A stretch of DNA of 33,031 nt from Ignavibacteriaceae bacterium (lineage in GTDB: Bacteria; Bacteroidota; Ignavibacteria; Ignavibacteriales; Ignavibacteriaceae): the NCBI GenBank assembly GCA_013359345.1, contig JABWCA010000014.1, forward strand, positions 1-33,031, read 5' to 3'. A program made the position numbers and the translations under genes. This document shows, piece by piece, positions 23,381 through 32,337 of this stretch; positions within the stretch are counted from its first letter, which is position 1, and each line of letters starts with the position of its first letter. The notes below the pieces were generated by a model that was given only the letters and a program-made list of their open reading frames with translations, made no database searches and had not been told where the DNA came from.

Positions 23381-24665
23381 TAATACAGAATACCGGGAAT
23401 TACTTGATTTCCTTTTCTCACTCCATAACTACGGAGTGAAGCTCGGCCTTGAAAACATTTCAGCTTTTCTGGAACGGATAGGTAACCCCCATAAAAAAAT
23501 CAAAGCATTTCATGTAACCGGCTCAAACGGAAAAGGGAGCACCTCATCTTTTCTGGCGAGCATCCTTTTTCAGAACGGCTTTAAGACCGGTCTCTATACA
23601 TCGCCCCATTTTGTGAAGTTCAATGAACGGATCAGGATCAATGGTGAAGAGATAGATGATGATTATGTTCTCTCTTTCATTAAAAAGCACCGCGCTTACA
23701 TTGAAGAAACGAAGCTTACATTTTTTGAAGTGACTACAGCGCTTGCTTTTCTATATTTTGCAGAAATGAAGGTTGATTACGCCGTGATTGAAGTGGGGCT
23801 TGGCGGGAGGCTTGATGCAACAAATGTTCTTAATCCCGTTGCTTCAATCATAACCACCATAAGTCTTGAACACACAAATGTGCTTGGCAGCACCCATGCT
23901 GACATAGCAGCCGAAAAGGCAGGAATCATTAAACCGGGAGTTAAAGTTTTCACAGGTCTTCTTAACAAAGAAGCATCAGATGTGATTGCCAGGAAAGCTG
24001 CCGAACTGCAATGCAGGCTCTTCCCGCTTGATGAGTATATCATTATGCGTAACCGGAAGGCAGAGTTATACACTGATGACCTCTTCATGGATGAAGTGAT
24101 TTCACCCCTGAACGGTTACTATCAGAAAATAAATGCCTCACTGGCTGCCCTCACAATAAACAAAACACTCGGTATAACAGACTCAGACCTCTTCAACTCA
24201 GCTTTCAAAAATGTCATAATCAATACAGGATTCCAGGGCAGATTTGAAATTATCTCACAAAAACCATGGCTTATTCTTGACTCTGCACACAATCTTGAGA
24301 GTCTGGTTAATTTCATCAAAGAATTTAAATATTACAGAAAAAAATTCACCCGGGTTACCGTATTGTTCAGCGTGCTCAAAGATAAAAACTATGCTGAGAT
24401 GATAGAGCAGCTCAAAGGTGAGTTTGATGAATATATAGTAACAGAAATAAAAGACAATGAGAGAGCCGCACCGCTTGATGAGCTCGGTAAAGTTTTTGAT
24501 ACTTACGGTATATCATTCCGAACGGTTGATGATCCCGGAAAAGCAGTATCTGAACACCTGAGCAGCAACGAGCCGAAAAGCTGTCTGGTTGTCATGGGCA
24601 GTATGTATCTGATCGGGGAAGTCAAAAAACATCTGTCTGATTCAGTAAATAATCAGTTTATATAA
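23370..24665 (+). CDS. folC: Dihydrofolate / folylpolyglutamate synthase
   Basis: A 431-residue Mur-ligase-like enzyme that adds glutamate to dihydropteroate and folates using ATP. The P-loop is VTGSNGKGS (about 49-57), followed by TGLYTSPHFVKFNERI, the cluster EVGLGGRLDATN and, in the C-terminal domain, DSAHN. Length is usual. Its start lies inside pyrD (11-bp overlap) and its stop is 26 bp before rho. Whether it has one or both activities cannot be seen from sequence. Confidence 0.95.
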   Translation: MSFNNTEYRELLDFLFSLHNYGVKLGLENISAFLERIGNPHKKIKAFHVTGSNGKGSTSSFLASILFQNGFKTGLYTSPHFVKFNERIRINGEEIDDDYVLSFIKKHRAYIEETKLTFFEVTTALAFLYFAEMKVDYAVIEVGLGGRLDATNVLNPVASIITTISLEHTNVLGSTHADIAAEKAGIIKPGVKVFTGLLNKEASDVIARKAAELQCRLFPLDEYIIMRNRKAELYTDDLFMDEVISPLNGYYQKINASLAALTINKTLGITDSDLFNSAFKNVIINTGFQGRFEIISQKPWLILDSAHNLESLVNFIKEFKYYRKKFTRVTVLFSVLKDKNYAEMIEQLKGEFDEYIVTEIKDNERAAPLDELGKVFDTYGISFRTVDDPGKAVSEHLSSNEPKSCLVVMGSMYLIGEVKKHLSDSVNNQFI

Positions 24666-24691
24666 TCTTAAAGGTAAAGGTATATTAACTC

Positions 24692-25939
24692 ATGGACATG
24701 TCCGAATTAAAAAAAATGAAGATCGTGGATCTGTACCAGCTTGCGAAGGATCTCAACATCCCCGGGTATTCCGATCTCAGAAAACAGGATCTGATTTTCA
24801 AGGTTCTGGAAGCCCAAAGCAATAAGGATGGCTTCACTTTCTCAAGAGGTGTGCTTGAAGTCCTTCCCGACGGTTACGGATTCTTAAGATCAGCCGACTA
24901 TAACTATCTCCCTTCTCCTGACGATATCTACGTATCACCATCACAGATCAAGAAATTTGGTCTCAGAACCGGTGATCTCGTTAACGGTCAGGTAAGGCCC
25001 CCAAAAGAAGGCGAGAGATTCTTTGCTCTTCTCAGGGTTGAATATGTGAATGATAAAGACCCCGGCGAAATCAGGGAAAGAACCCTTTTTGACAACCTCA
25101 CGCCGATTTACCCGACAAAGAAAATCGTGCTTGAATCTGCGCCCGGTGAGTATTCTATGAGAATAATAGATCTTCTTGCCCCTATTGGAAAAGGGCAGAG
25201 AGGTCTTATAGTTTCACCTCCCAAAAGCGGTAAAACAGTTCTCCTGCAGAAAGTTGCCAACTCTATAAGAAGAAACCATCCTGAGATCAAGCTTATAATC
25301 CTCCTCATTGATGAGCGTCCTGAAGAAGTGACCGATATGGAACGCAGTGTTGATGCCGAAGTTATCAGTTCAACATTTGACGAGCCCGCAGAGCGTCACG
25401 TGCAGGTTGCAGATATGGTGATTGAAAAAGCCAAAAGAATGGTTGAGGCAGGTCATGATGTTGTTATTCTTCTTGACTCGATCACAAGGCTTGCAAGAGC
25501 GCATAACGTGGTTGTTCCTCACAGCGGCAGGATACTTTCGGGTGGTATCGATTCAAACGCGCTCCACAAGCCGAAAAGATTCTTTGGTGCTGCAAGAAAC
25601 ACGGAAGACGGCGGAAGCCTTACAATCATCGCCACTGCACTTATTGATACCGGCAGCCGTATGGACGACGTGATCTTTGAGGAGTTCAAAGGAACCGGTA
25701 ACATGGAACTTGTTCTTAACCGTGACCTCAGTGACAGAAGAATATTCCCCGCAATGGATATCAATAAATCAGGTACAAGAAAAGAAGAAATGCTCATTAA
25801 GGAAGAAGATCTGCAGAAACTCTGGATCCTCAGGAAAATTCTCAGTGATCTTTCTCCCGTTGAAGCAATGGAATTCCTGCTCGATAAGATGAGGGGAACC
25901 AAGAACAATAAAGAATTCCTTTCAATAATGAACAGCTGA
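24692..25939 (+). CDS. rho: Transcription termination factor Rho
   Basis: A 415-residue hexameric RNA helicase that ends transcription. Order: N-terminal helical domain (1-45), RNA-binding cold-shock domain (about 50-125, with [14 protein letters not shown]), then the RecA-like motor with Walker A SPPKSGKT (175-182), Walker [11 protein letters not shown] (257-266), and the Q/R loops in [14 protein letters not shown] and [20 protein letters not shown]. It has no long N-terminal insert, unlike the enlarged Rho of many Bacteroidota. AAAGG lies about 15 nt before the ATG. It is placed between folC and a GWxTD gene with gaps of 26 and 4 bp. Confidence 0.98.
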   Translation: MDMSELKKMKIVDLYQLAKDLNIPGYSDLRKQDLIFKVLEAQSNKDGFTFSRGVLEVLPDGYGFLRSADYNYLPSPDDIYVSPSQIKKFGLRTGDLVNGQVRPPKEGERFFALLRVEYVNDKDPGEIRERTLFDNLTPIYPTKKIVLESAPGEYSMRIIDLLAPIGKGQRGLIVSPPKSGKTVLLQKVANSIRRNHPEIKLIILLIDERPEEVTDMERSVDAEVISSTFDEPAERHVQVADMVIEKAKRMVEAGHDVVILLDSITRLARAHNVVVPHSGRILSGGIDSNALHKPKRFFGAARNTEDGGSLTIIATALIDTGSRMDDVIFEEFKGTGNMELVLNRDLSDRRIFPAMDINKSGTRKEEMLIKEEDLQKLWILRKILSDLSPVEAMEFLLDKMRGTKNNKEFLSIMNS

Positions 25940-25943
25940 TCAT

Positions 25944-27206
25944 TTGAAAAAATCCCTGCAAAAAACCTTTACCTTAATTATCTTAGCGGTGCTCTTCCTA
26001 AGCGGGGGAGCATCGGCTCAGTTTTATTCAGCCGGCGATCTGGGGGTGAACGGTTTTTACCTTTCGTTCTTCACTGAAAAAACCGCGGCGGATGATTCTG
26101 TTGACCTCACAATTTTTAACCGGATTTCAAATTCACTTCTGATTTTTGAAAAAGCACTTAACGGTAAATTTACCGCCTCATTCAGGATCAGTTATGAACT
26201 GCTTGATACAACAGGAAGCATTGTTTACAGGGGCTATCTTGAAAATAAAAGAGAAGTGACATCATTTTCCGAAACATCGGGAAATTCTTCATACACTCAG
26301 ACTTTTGCGACCGTAAGAGTGCCTGCGGCAGCGGCCTTTTTACGCGGCAGCTTTACTGATCAGACGAGCTCACGGGAAATCCCTCTAAGAATACGGGATA
26401 TCAGGGCTGATGATTTTCAGTTCATAATTGCAGGCTTTAATGGTTCTGAGCGAACAACTTATCTGAATTTCTCTAATGCTGCACCCTTTAATAACATCGG
26501 GTATAAAATTGCCCTTTACCTTAAGCAAGCTCCCGATGATAAGCCCGAGTTCTTTTTCAGGCAGAAAGATAAAGATTACAGATTAAATCCTGAGTTTACG
26601 GGCAACGGGAAACCGGTATTCAGTTATGCAGATACTTCGGTTGCGCTTGACCATCTTCCCGACCACCATAACATCTGGGTGGTTCCTTCTCTTCAGGCAA
26701 TTGCTGATGAAGGTAAAGGGGAAATCCTGGTTATAACGGGAGGCAAGGATACTCTGAGAAGTGAGATCTCATGCTACTGGATCAACCGGCCGGCAATTCT
26801 GGTTTACCCGGAGCTGGCAGTAAGAGCCCTCAGGATCATTGAGGAATCTGACAGTGAAATATCTGCTATTCTGCGTGCCGGTGATGAGAATATGTATGAC
26901 GCAATTAAAGCTTATTGGAAGAAAAAAGATCCCACTCCCGGCACTCTCTATAATGAGCTCATGGATGTGTTTTTTACGAGAGTTGAGTATGCAGCTGATG
27001 CATTCATGACTCTTGACCGCAAAATCGGGTTTGATACCGACAGAGGTAAAACTTACATAAAGTACGGGCCGGCAGACGAAATTAAAAAACTTATCTCAAC
27101 AGAGGGTTACCCGGTTGAGATATGGAATTATAAAAAGAGCAATACCAGTTTTTATTTTGCTGACCGTACAAGAGACGGAAGTTTCAGACTGGAAGGGACC
27201 AAATGA
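25944..27206 (+). CDS. Exported GWxTD-domain protein
   Basis: A 420-residue protein with a signal peptide ([25 protein letters not shown]), so it is exported; no lipobox cysteine is seen. The last 100 residues are the GWxTD domain: [15 protein letters not shown], the core [19 protein letters not shown] (Trp of the name replaced by Phe) and PVEIWNY. The middle is beta-rich. The family is common in Bacteroidota, Chlorobi and Acidobacteria and of unknown function. The start is TTG, 4 bp after the rho stop; no good ribosome site is seen. The stop overlaps pdxA by 4 bp. Confidence 0.88.
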   Translation: MKKSLQKTFTLIILAVLFLSGGASAQFYSAGDLGVNGFYLSFFTEKTAADDSVDLTIFNRISNSLLIFEKALNGKFTASFRISYELLDTTGSIVYRGYLENKREVTSFSETSGNSSYTQTFATVRVPAAAAFLRGSFTDQTSSREIPLRIRDIRADDFQFIIAGFNGSERTTYLNFSNAAPFNNIGYKIALYLKQAPDDKPEFFFRQKDKDYRLNPEFTGNGKPVFSYADTSVALDHLPDHHNIWVVPSLQAIADEGKGEILVITGGKDTLRSEISCYWINRPAILVYPELAVRALRIIEESDSEISAILRAGDENMYDAIKAYWKKKDPTPGTLYNELMDVFFTRVEYAADAFMTLDRKIGFDTDRGKTYIKYGPADEIKKLISTEGYPVEIWNYKKSNTSFYFADRTRDGSFRLEGTK

Positions 27207-28219
27207 CCTGCGGAATTACCTGTGGTGATATAAACGGCATAGGACCTGAAATAATTGTCAGATATTTGAAGGAAAGAACGCAGGCTGAAAGCTCTGAGGC
27301 AGGAGCCGGTTCTGATAAGTTTCTGATAGTGATTCCCCCCGATGTTTTTGATTATTATAACACACAGCTTGATGCAAATCTTAATTTCCGCCTGATAAAC
27401 AGTTCTGAGATTCACGACACCGAAAAAGGCGACTCCGGAATTTACATTCTTTCCCTTGATAAAGCGGATTTTACACCGGGCAAGCCAACCCGTGATTCAG
27501 GAACCACAGCTTTTAACTCAATACTTAAGAGTTATGAACTCATCAATGCCGGCGCGATTGATTTTATTGTTACGGCACCCATCTCAAAATATGCGTTCCG
27601 TCTTGCCGGAATTGATTTCCCCGGGCACACAGAACTCTTTGCTGCACTTGATAAATCTGCTGATTTTATGATGTGCTTTCTTTCTGAGAGCATGAAATGC
27701 GGGCTTGCCACAATTCACGAGCCTTTATCAGCCGTTCCGGCTCTTATCACACAGGAACTCCTCGAAAAAAAACTGCGCGTTATTTCCGGAATGCTGCAAA
27801 ACGATCTGCTTATTGATTCACCGCAGATTGCAGTGCTCGGGCTGAATCCGCACGCGGGTGAGAACGGGCTGCTCGGCAGGGAAGAACAGCTTATAATTGA
27901 TCCGTTCGTGAAGAATCATCCCGGATTGCTGTTTGGTGCATTTCCTCCTGATTCCTTTTTCGGCCGTAAAATGTACTCCGGTTTTGATTTTGTTCTGGGA
28001 ATGTATCATGACCAGCTTCTTATTCCGTTTAAGCTCCGGAACCAGAATGCCGGGGTTAATTACACTGCGGGACTCTCCTTTGTAAGAACTTCACCTGATC
28101 ACGGCACAGGATATGATATAGCCGGCAAGTTTTGTGCCGATGCATCAAGTCTTGCCGAAGCAGTAAAATGGGGTGCCCTTATTGCAAAAAACAGAAAAAG
28201 CCATGCTTACCAGAACTGA
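27203..28219 (+). CDS. pdxA: 4-hydroxythreonine-4-phosphate dehydrogenase
   Basis: A 338-residue NAD-dependent enzyme of vitamin B6 (pyridoxal phosphate) synthesis. Landmarks: GDINGIGPEI at the N-terminus, TAPISKYAF, FPGHTE (H142, metal ligand), LNPHAGE, GMYHDQLLIPFK and SPDHGTGYDIAGK, which together hold the three metal histidines. It starts with ATG in the stop of the GWxTD gene and overlaps the methyltransferase gene by 17 bp. Confidence 0.96.
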   Translation: MTCGITCGDINGIGPEIIVRYLKERTQAESSEAGAGSDKFLIVIPPDVFDYYNTQLDANLNFRLINSSEIHDTEKGDSGIYILSLDKADFTPGKPTRDSGTTAFNSILKSYELINAGAIDFIVTAPISKYAFRLAGIDFPGHTELFAALDKSADFMMCFLSESMKCGLATIHEPLSAVPALITQELLEKKLRVISGMLQNDLLIDSPQIAVLGLNPHAGENGLLGREEQLIIDPFVKNHPGLLFGAFPPDSFFGRKMYSGFDFVLGMYHDQLLIPFKLRNQNAGVNYTAGLSFVRTSPDHGTGYDIAGKFCADASSLAEAVKWGALIAKNRKSHAYQN

Positions 28220-28934
28220 CAGGGCTGAACCCTATTCCTTATTTGCACCCGTTTATAATTATCACATGCGTTATGTTAATTATGTTTATTGGTCGCGGTA
28301 TCTGCTTAAACTAATGCAGAAGAACGGGATCGAAAAAGGTAACCTTCTTGAAATTGCCGCGGGAACAGGTACGCTGGCATCTTATCTGAAACCTCATTTC
28401 AAATCATACATGATTTCTGATATCTCAAAAGATATGCTGAAACAGTCAAAATCAGGTCTGCAGAAAATCTGTTTTGATATGAGAAAGTTTCCTCTCAAGA
28501 CCCGTTTTGATATTGTTCTGAGTGCGTTTGATTCTATAAATTACATTCTGAGCCCCGGCGAAATAAAAAAAGTGTTTGATAACGTTTCGGCTGTGCTCCC
28601 CGGGGGGGGGAAATTTCTGTTTGATACAAGCCTTGAGAGAAACAGCCATGTTTACAGCACAATATTCAAGAAGCCGATCAGAATCAAAGATTTTGTGGTT
28701 AAGCAGGAAAGCAGGTATGATTCAGAGGAGAAGATTCATACTAACACATTCACTTTTGAATTTGAGAGCGGTAAAATAATCAGGGAGATTCACCGGCAGA
28801 GAATTTACACCGTGGCGGAGATTGAGGAAATTCTCACCGCAAGCGGTTTTACCGAAATTAAAAAGTTCGATTCATTCAGTTTCCGTGAAGGAAATGAAGA
28901 ATCATTCAGAATACAGTTCATAGCAGGAAAATAA
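28203..28934 (+). CDS. Class I SAM-dependent methyltransferase, substrate unknown
   Basis: A 243-residue methyltransferase of the Rossmann type. Motif I is LLEIAAGTGTLASYL, motif II-like MISDISKDML follows, and DIVLSAFDSINYIL gives motif IV; VLPGGGKFLFDTS is the usual post-motif region. A run of nine G (28602-28610) encodes the GGG. I chose the ATG at 28203, which begins MLTRTDRAEPYSLFAPVYN, a start seen in this class. The substrate cannot be read from sequence. It sits between pdxA (17-bp overlap) and ftsE (3 bp apart). Confidence 0.85.
   Translation: MLTRTDRAEPYSLFAPVYNYHMRYVNYVYWSRYLLKLMQKNGIEKGNLLEIAAGTGTLASYLKPHFKSYMISDISKDMLKQSKSGLQKICFDMRKFPLKTRFDIVLSAFDSINYILSPGEIKKVFDNVSAVLPGGGKFLFDTSLERNSHVYSTIFKKPIRIKDFVVKQESRYDSEEKIHTNTFTFEFESGKIIREIHRQRIYTVAEIEEILTASGFTEIKKFDSFSFREGNEESFRIQFIAGK
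28602..28610 (+). repeat. G9 homopolymer inside the methyltransferase gene
   Basis: Nine consecutive G within codons for Gly-Gly-Gly, directly after CCCC. Loss or gain of a base would truncate the protein near its middle. Confidence 0.7.
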
Positions 28935-28937
28935 AGT

Positions 28938-29603
28938 ATGCTTGAAGTTGCAGATCTAAAGTTTGGTTACAACGGACATCTCATATTCGAAAATCTTTCA
29001 TTCACCGTTGATTCAGGTGAGTTTGTTTTTCTCATCGGGAAAAGCGGCTGCGGAAAGACCACTCTGCTTCAGTTGCTCTATTTTAACCTGTTCCCTGAAT
29101 CGGGTGAAATCAGGGTGGGTGAGTATGCTTATTCAACCCTGAAAAAATCAGAGATCCCTCTGGCAAGAAGAAAAATGGGATATATATTCCAGGATTTCAG
29201 GCTTCTAAGGAACAGAACGGTTTATGAAAACCTGGCATTCGTGCTTGAGGTTGTTAACACCCCTTCAAAACTGATCAGAGAAAAGATAAACGCCGTACTG
29301 ACCGAGGTGGGGCTCAACCACAGAAGGCACAGTCTCCCCGGTGAACTTTCAGGCGGTGAACAGCAGAGAGTTGCAATTGCAAGGGCAATAGTGAATGATC
29401 CGTTTCTGATAATTGCGGATGAACCAACGGGAAATCTCGATCCCGAGACTTCCCTTGAAATTCTTGATTTGCTTAAGAGAATCAATAAGAGGGGAACCGC
29501 AGTTTTAATGGCAACTCATAATTACGATTTACTGGCAACTGCGGATTCAAAAATTTACAGACTTGAAAACAGATCGTTATCTGAAGTCAGGATTAAACAG
29601 TAA
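28938..29603 (+). CDS. ftsE: FtsE-like cell-division ABC ATPase
   Basis: A 221-residue ABC ATPase. Walker A GKSGCGKTT (34-42), Q-loop FQDFRLL, the FtsE-like RNRTVYENLAF, signature LSGGEQQR (137-144), Walker B LIIADEPTGNLD (157-168) and MATHNYDLL. FtsE works with FtsX to activate cell-wall hydrolases at the septum. No ftsX is adjacent, since the gene ends in an 11-bp tail-to-tail overlap with adk. A LolD-type or other MacB-like ATPase is the main alternative, but the RTVYEN and HNYDLL runs favour FtsE. Confidence 0.85.
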   Translation: MLEVADLKFGYNGHLIFENLSFTVDSGEFVFLIGKSGCGKTTLLQLLYFNLFPESGEIRVGEYAYSTLKKSEIPLARRKMGYIFQDFRLLRNRTVYENLAFVLEVVNTPSKLIREKINAVLTEVGLNHRRHSLPGELSGGEQQRVAIARAIVNDPFLIIADEPTGNLDPETSLEILDLLKRINKRGTAVLMATHNYDLLATADSKIYRLENRSLSEVRIKQ

Positions 29604-30258
29604 TATCTTCCTTAACACCCTGTAATATTTTGATGATTTCTTCGGTAACCTCATCAACAGGGTTAAGTGCATTAATAAAGTAAATCTTCTCTTTAGCCCT
29701 CATATAGTTCAGGACCGGCAGAGTTGATTCCTCATATATCTTAATTCTTTTTCTTATAACCTCTTCCTTATCATCATTTCTCTGATAAAGAGTGCCTTTT
29801 GCACCGCAGTTAGGGCAGGTATCAAGACCTTTAACCTTATCATGTGTGAAGATATTGTTGCAGCTTGAACAGGTGCGGCGGTTTGTAAGACGCTTTACAA
29901 TTTCATCTTCTTCTGCCTGCATCATCAGTACAACAGTATGATTGAAGTTTAATTCCTTAAAAAGCTTCTCAAGAGCCTCAGCCTGTGAGACAGTCCTAGG
30001 AAAACCATCAAGGATAAAGCCATTCTGATAGGCTTTCTCTCTGAGCATTTCCCTCATAAGGTCAATCATGATATTATCCGGAACGAGTTCGCCCCGTTCT
30101 ATTAACTCATGCGCCTTCAGACCAAGGGGAGTTTTGTTTCTGTATGCATCTCTCAGTAAATCGCCGGTAGAAATATGGGGTATTGCAAGCCTGTTATTTA
30201 GAATTTTAGCCTGTGTACCCTTACCGACACCGGGAGAGCCGAAAATTATTATCTGCAT
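29593..30258 (-). CDS. adk: Adenylate kinase with zinc-type lid
   Basis: A 221-residue kinase that interconverts AMP, ADP and ATP. P-loop GSPGVGKGT (7-15), STGDLLRDA, GFILDGFPRT and the lid with four cysteines (C130, C133, C148, C151) in CSSCNNIF and CPNCGAKG, which suggests a structural zinc. The ATG at 30258 is chosen: an upstream start at 30282 would add eight unrelated residues. The gene ends inside the ftsE stop region. No intrinsic terminator is visible, so the two convergent transcripts must overlap. Confidence 0.97.
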   Translation of the reverse strand: MQIIIFGSPGVGKGTQAKILNNRLAIPHISTGDLLRDAYRNKTPLGLKAHELIERGELVPDNIMIDLMREMLREKAYQNGFILDGFPRTVSQAEALEKLFKELNFNHTVVLMMQAEEDEIVKRLTNRRTCSSCNNIFTHDKVKGLDTCPNCGAKGTLYQRNDDKEEVIRKRIKIYEESTLPVLNYMRAKEKIYFINALNPVDEVTEEIIKILQGVKEDITV

Positions 30259-30333
30259 AAATAACCTGAATTGTTTCTGCAAAGATATTGATATGTAGTA
30301 AGATATACAACCAATTGTTAATAAAGAAGTTAA

Positions 30334-30801
30334 TTAAGTCCGGTTTCTTTTCCTCTGAAAAAAATCCTTTAAGAGGGAGCTGGATTTTTCCTCAAGAAGT
30401 CCGGAGAAGACTTTAACTGTATGATTCAGCCGTGCATCTTCTGCAATATTATAAAGCGAACCGCAGGCTCCCGCCTTGGGGTCGAATGCCCCGAAAATCA
30501 GTGTGCCGAGTTTTGCCGTGACTGCCGCCGCCGCACACATTGAACAGGGTTCAAGTGTTACATAAAGCGTTGCTCCTTCAAGCCGGTCGCTTTCAAGATT
30601 TTTACAGGCTTCACGTATAGCATTAATTTCAGCGTGGGCAGTGGGATCAGTCTTTCTTTTGTTACTGTTATATCCTGACCCTATGATTACATTATTCTTA
30701 ACCACACAGGCACCAACAGGCACCTCTCCTGAAGTGGCTGCCTCCTTTGCCAAAAGCAGACAGTATTCCATGAAGTCTTTATCAGATTCAGAAAAAATCA
30801 C
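30334..30801 (-). CDS. tadA: tRNA-specific adenosine deaminase
   Basis: A 155-residue zinc deaminase that converts the wobble adenosine of tRNA-Arg to inosine. Zinc motifs: HAEIN (H56, with proton shuttle E58) and PCSMC (C86, C89). EVPVGACVV and the FGAFDPKAGACGSLYN segment match TadA rather than cytosine or guanine deaminases. Start is uncertain: GTG at 30801 or ATG at 30771 (MEYCLLLAKEAA); the longer form fits the family's N-terminal helix, but neither has a strong ribosome site. It lies 75 bp upstream of adk on the same strand. Confidence 0.92.
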   Translation of the reverse strand: MIFSESDKDFMEYCLLLAKEAATSGEVPVGACVVKNNVIIGSGYNSNKRKTDPTAHAEINAIREACKNLESDRLEGATLYVTLEPCSMCAAAAVTAKLGTLIFGAFDPKAGACGSLYNIAEDARLNHTVKVFSGLLEEKSSSLLKDFFQRKRNRT

Positions 30802-30970
30802 AGGAACTTTTATAGCGGATTGGTAAAAAAAGAATGCAATCTATACTTTAAATAAACAAATTGACGGCCTCTTTGTAAAGAAAAAAAAGATCAGTATGCA
30901 TTTTTGGGTTAGAAAAATTCCGCAAATTTATTATTATATCAGGGTATTATTTAACATTTTTCAGAAATTG

Positions 30971-32011
30971 ATGAACCACTCTAATTTCACCTTTAACAAC
31001 ATTAACTCAAACATCAAAGAAATTATCCGTAACTATCAGAAATCAAGCCTGCCTAAAAGCATCTGGCAGCTCTCATCAAATCTAATTGCTTACATTCTTC
31101 TCTGGGCTGCAATGTACCTCAGCCTCGATATTTCATACTGGCTGACACTGCTGCTTGCTGTTCCCGCTGCATTCATGGTTGTGAGAATATTCATTATTCA
31201 GCACGACTGCGGGCATGGCTCATTCTTCAAATCAAGGGACGCCAATGACCTCTGGGGAGTGATTTGCAGCCTTTTCACTCTTACACCTTATCATTACTGG
31301 AAACAGGGTCACTCAATACATCATGCCAGCGCGGGAAATCTTGAAGCAAGGGGCATAGGTGATATTTACACCATGACTGTTTCAGAATATCTCAGCTCAA
31401 GTAAATGGGAGAGATTCAAATACCGCATATACAGAAATCCGGTTGTGTTGTTCCTGGTGATTCCGACAATTCTGTTTGTTATCCTTTACAGGTTCCCGAT
31501 AGCAAGATCAAAGAGCCTTAAACCTACTTACCCAAGCATTTATTATACTAATCTGATTCTTGGCGGAATCTTTGTTCTGACAGGACTCACTTTAGGTTTC
31601 ACCGAAGTTTTAATGATTCAGCTTCCTGTCACATTCATCAGCTCAACAGCAGGTGTGTGGCTGTTTTATGTTCAGCATCAGTTTGAAGAAACATACTGGG
31701 CTAATGATGAGGCATGGAATTTCACGCTTTCAGCACTTCAGGGCAGCTCCTATTTCAAGCTGCCGAAAATTCTTCAGTGGGCAACAGGGAACATTGGGTA
31801 TCACCACATCCACCACCTGAGCCCAAAAATTCCTAACTACCATCTTGAAAAATGCCATAAAGAAAATCCGGTGTTCCAGCAGGCTGTAACACTCACTCTT
31901 TTAACAAGTTTCAAAACGATGTTCCTCAGCCTTTGGGAAGAGAATCAGAAGAAGCTTGTGAGCTTCAGGTATCTGAAGAAATTCAGAGCAAACCATGAAG
32001 GCGGAATCTGA
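30971..32011 (+). CDS. Membrane fatty acid desaturase
   Basis: A 346-residue di-iron membrane desaturase that inserts double bonds into acyl chains. The three histidine boxes are HDCGH (78-82), HSIHH (114-118) and HHIHH (278-282), with several hydrophobic segments (for example 36-76, 155-175, 195-235). The acyl-chain position cut cannot be told from sequence; the pattern fits the acyl-lipid or acyl-CoA omega-6/delta-9 group of bacteria. I chose the ATG at 30971; the ATG at 30896 would add 25 residues. A strong terminator follows. No clear promoter was found between it and divergent tadA (30802-30970). Confidence 0.9.
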   Translation: MNHSNFTFNNINSNIKEIIRNYQKSSLPKSIWQLSSNLIAYILLWAAMYLSLDISYWLTLLLAVPAAFMVVRIFIIQHDCGHGSFFKSRDANDLWGVICSLFTLTPYHYWKQGHSIHHASAGNLEARGIGDIYTMTVSEYLSSSKWERFKYRIYRNPVVLFLVIPTILFVILYRFPIARSKSLKPTYPSIYYTNLILGGIFVLTGLTLGFTEVLMIQLPVTFISSTAGVWLFYVQHQFEETYWANDEAWNFTLSALQGSSYFKLPKILQWATGNIGYHHIHHLSPKIPNYHLEKCHKENPVFQQAVTLTLLTSFKTMFLSLWEENQKKLVSFRYLKKFRANHEGGI

Positions 32012-32033
32012 TAAATTAAGCTTTTGATTTTCG

Positions 32034-32075
32034 GCCGGTCAGGAGAATATTACTCTCTGACCGGCTTTTTTTTTT
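32034..32075 (+). terminator. Strong intrinsic terminator after the desaturase gene
   Basis: A GC-rich stem, GCCGGTCAGGAGA (32034-32046) with TCTCTGACCGGC (32054-32065), one bulged G, followed by ten T. It lies 22 bp after the desaturase stop codon. Confidence 0.9.
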
Positions 32076-32204
32076 GCACACCCAACCCCTCCCCGGAAGC
32101 ATGATCTTCGGACAGTATTACGACTGCGAGCTCTGCATAAGCTTAAATTTGTGATTAATAAAGTTAAATTCACTTCCGTCATTAAAAAAAATAAGAGTGA
32201 ACCG
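32076..32204. other. Intergenic segment with no gene seen
   Basis: Between the desaturase terminator and the next promoter. The first 60 bp are GC-richer than the rest and contain a bulged CCGGAAG/CTTCGG hairpin near 32096-32114; the remainder is A/T-rich. The 79-codon minus-strand frame spanning it runs through the terminator and promoter and is not convincing. Confidence 0.4.
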
Positions 32205-32233
32205 GAATTCATGAATAAAAATAATATGAATTC
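32205..32233. repeat. Inverted repeat upstream of the last promoter
   Basis: GAATTCAT (32205-32212) and ATGAATTC (32226-32233) form a perfect 8-bp repeat with a 13-bp A/T spacer, ending 11 bp before the -33 element; possibly an operator. Confidence 0.4.
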
Positions 32234-32244
32234 AATAAAAAAGA

Positions 32245-32275
32245 TTTGACAATACCGAAATATCTCCTTATTTTG
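32245..32275 (+). promoter_or_regulatory. Promoter of the secreted propeller-like gene
   Basis: TTTGACA-like element at 32245-32251 with TTG at 32246-32248, 20 nt, then TATTTTG (32269-32275). It matches the promoters of pyrK and nuo in spacing. Predicted leader is about 55 nt to the ATG at 32338. Confidence 0.55.
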
Positions 32276-32337
32276 CACCCACTCTCAACGAAAACAACTA
32301 TCTCAATTATTAACTAACTAAACCAAAAGGTCTCTCT

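Noticed and set aside
32039-32278. 79-codon minus-strand frame in the gap before the last gene
   Set aside because: It spans the desaturase terminator and the next promoter, and its composition is that of non-coding A/T-rich DNA.
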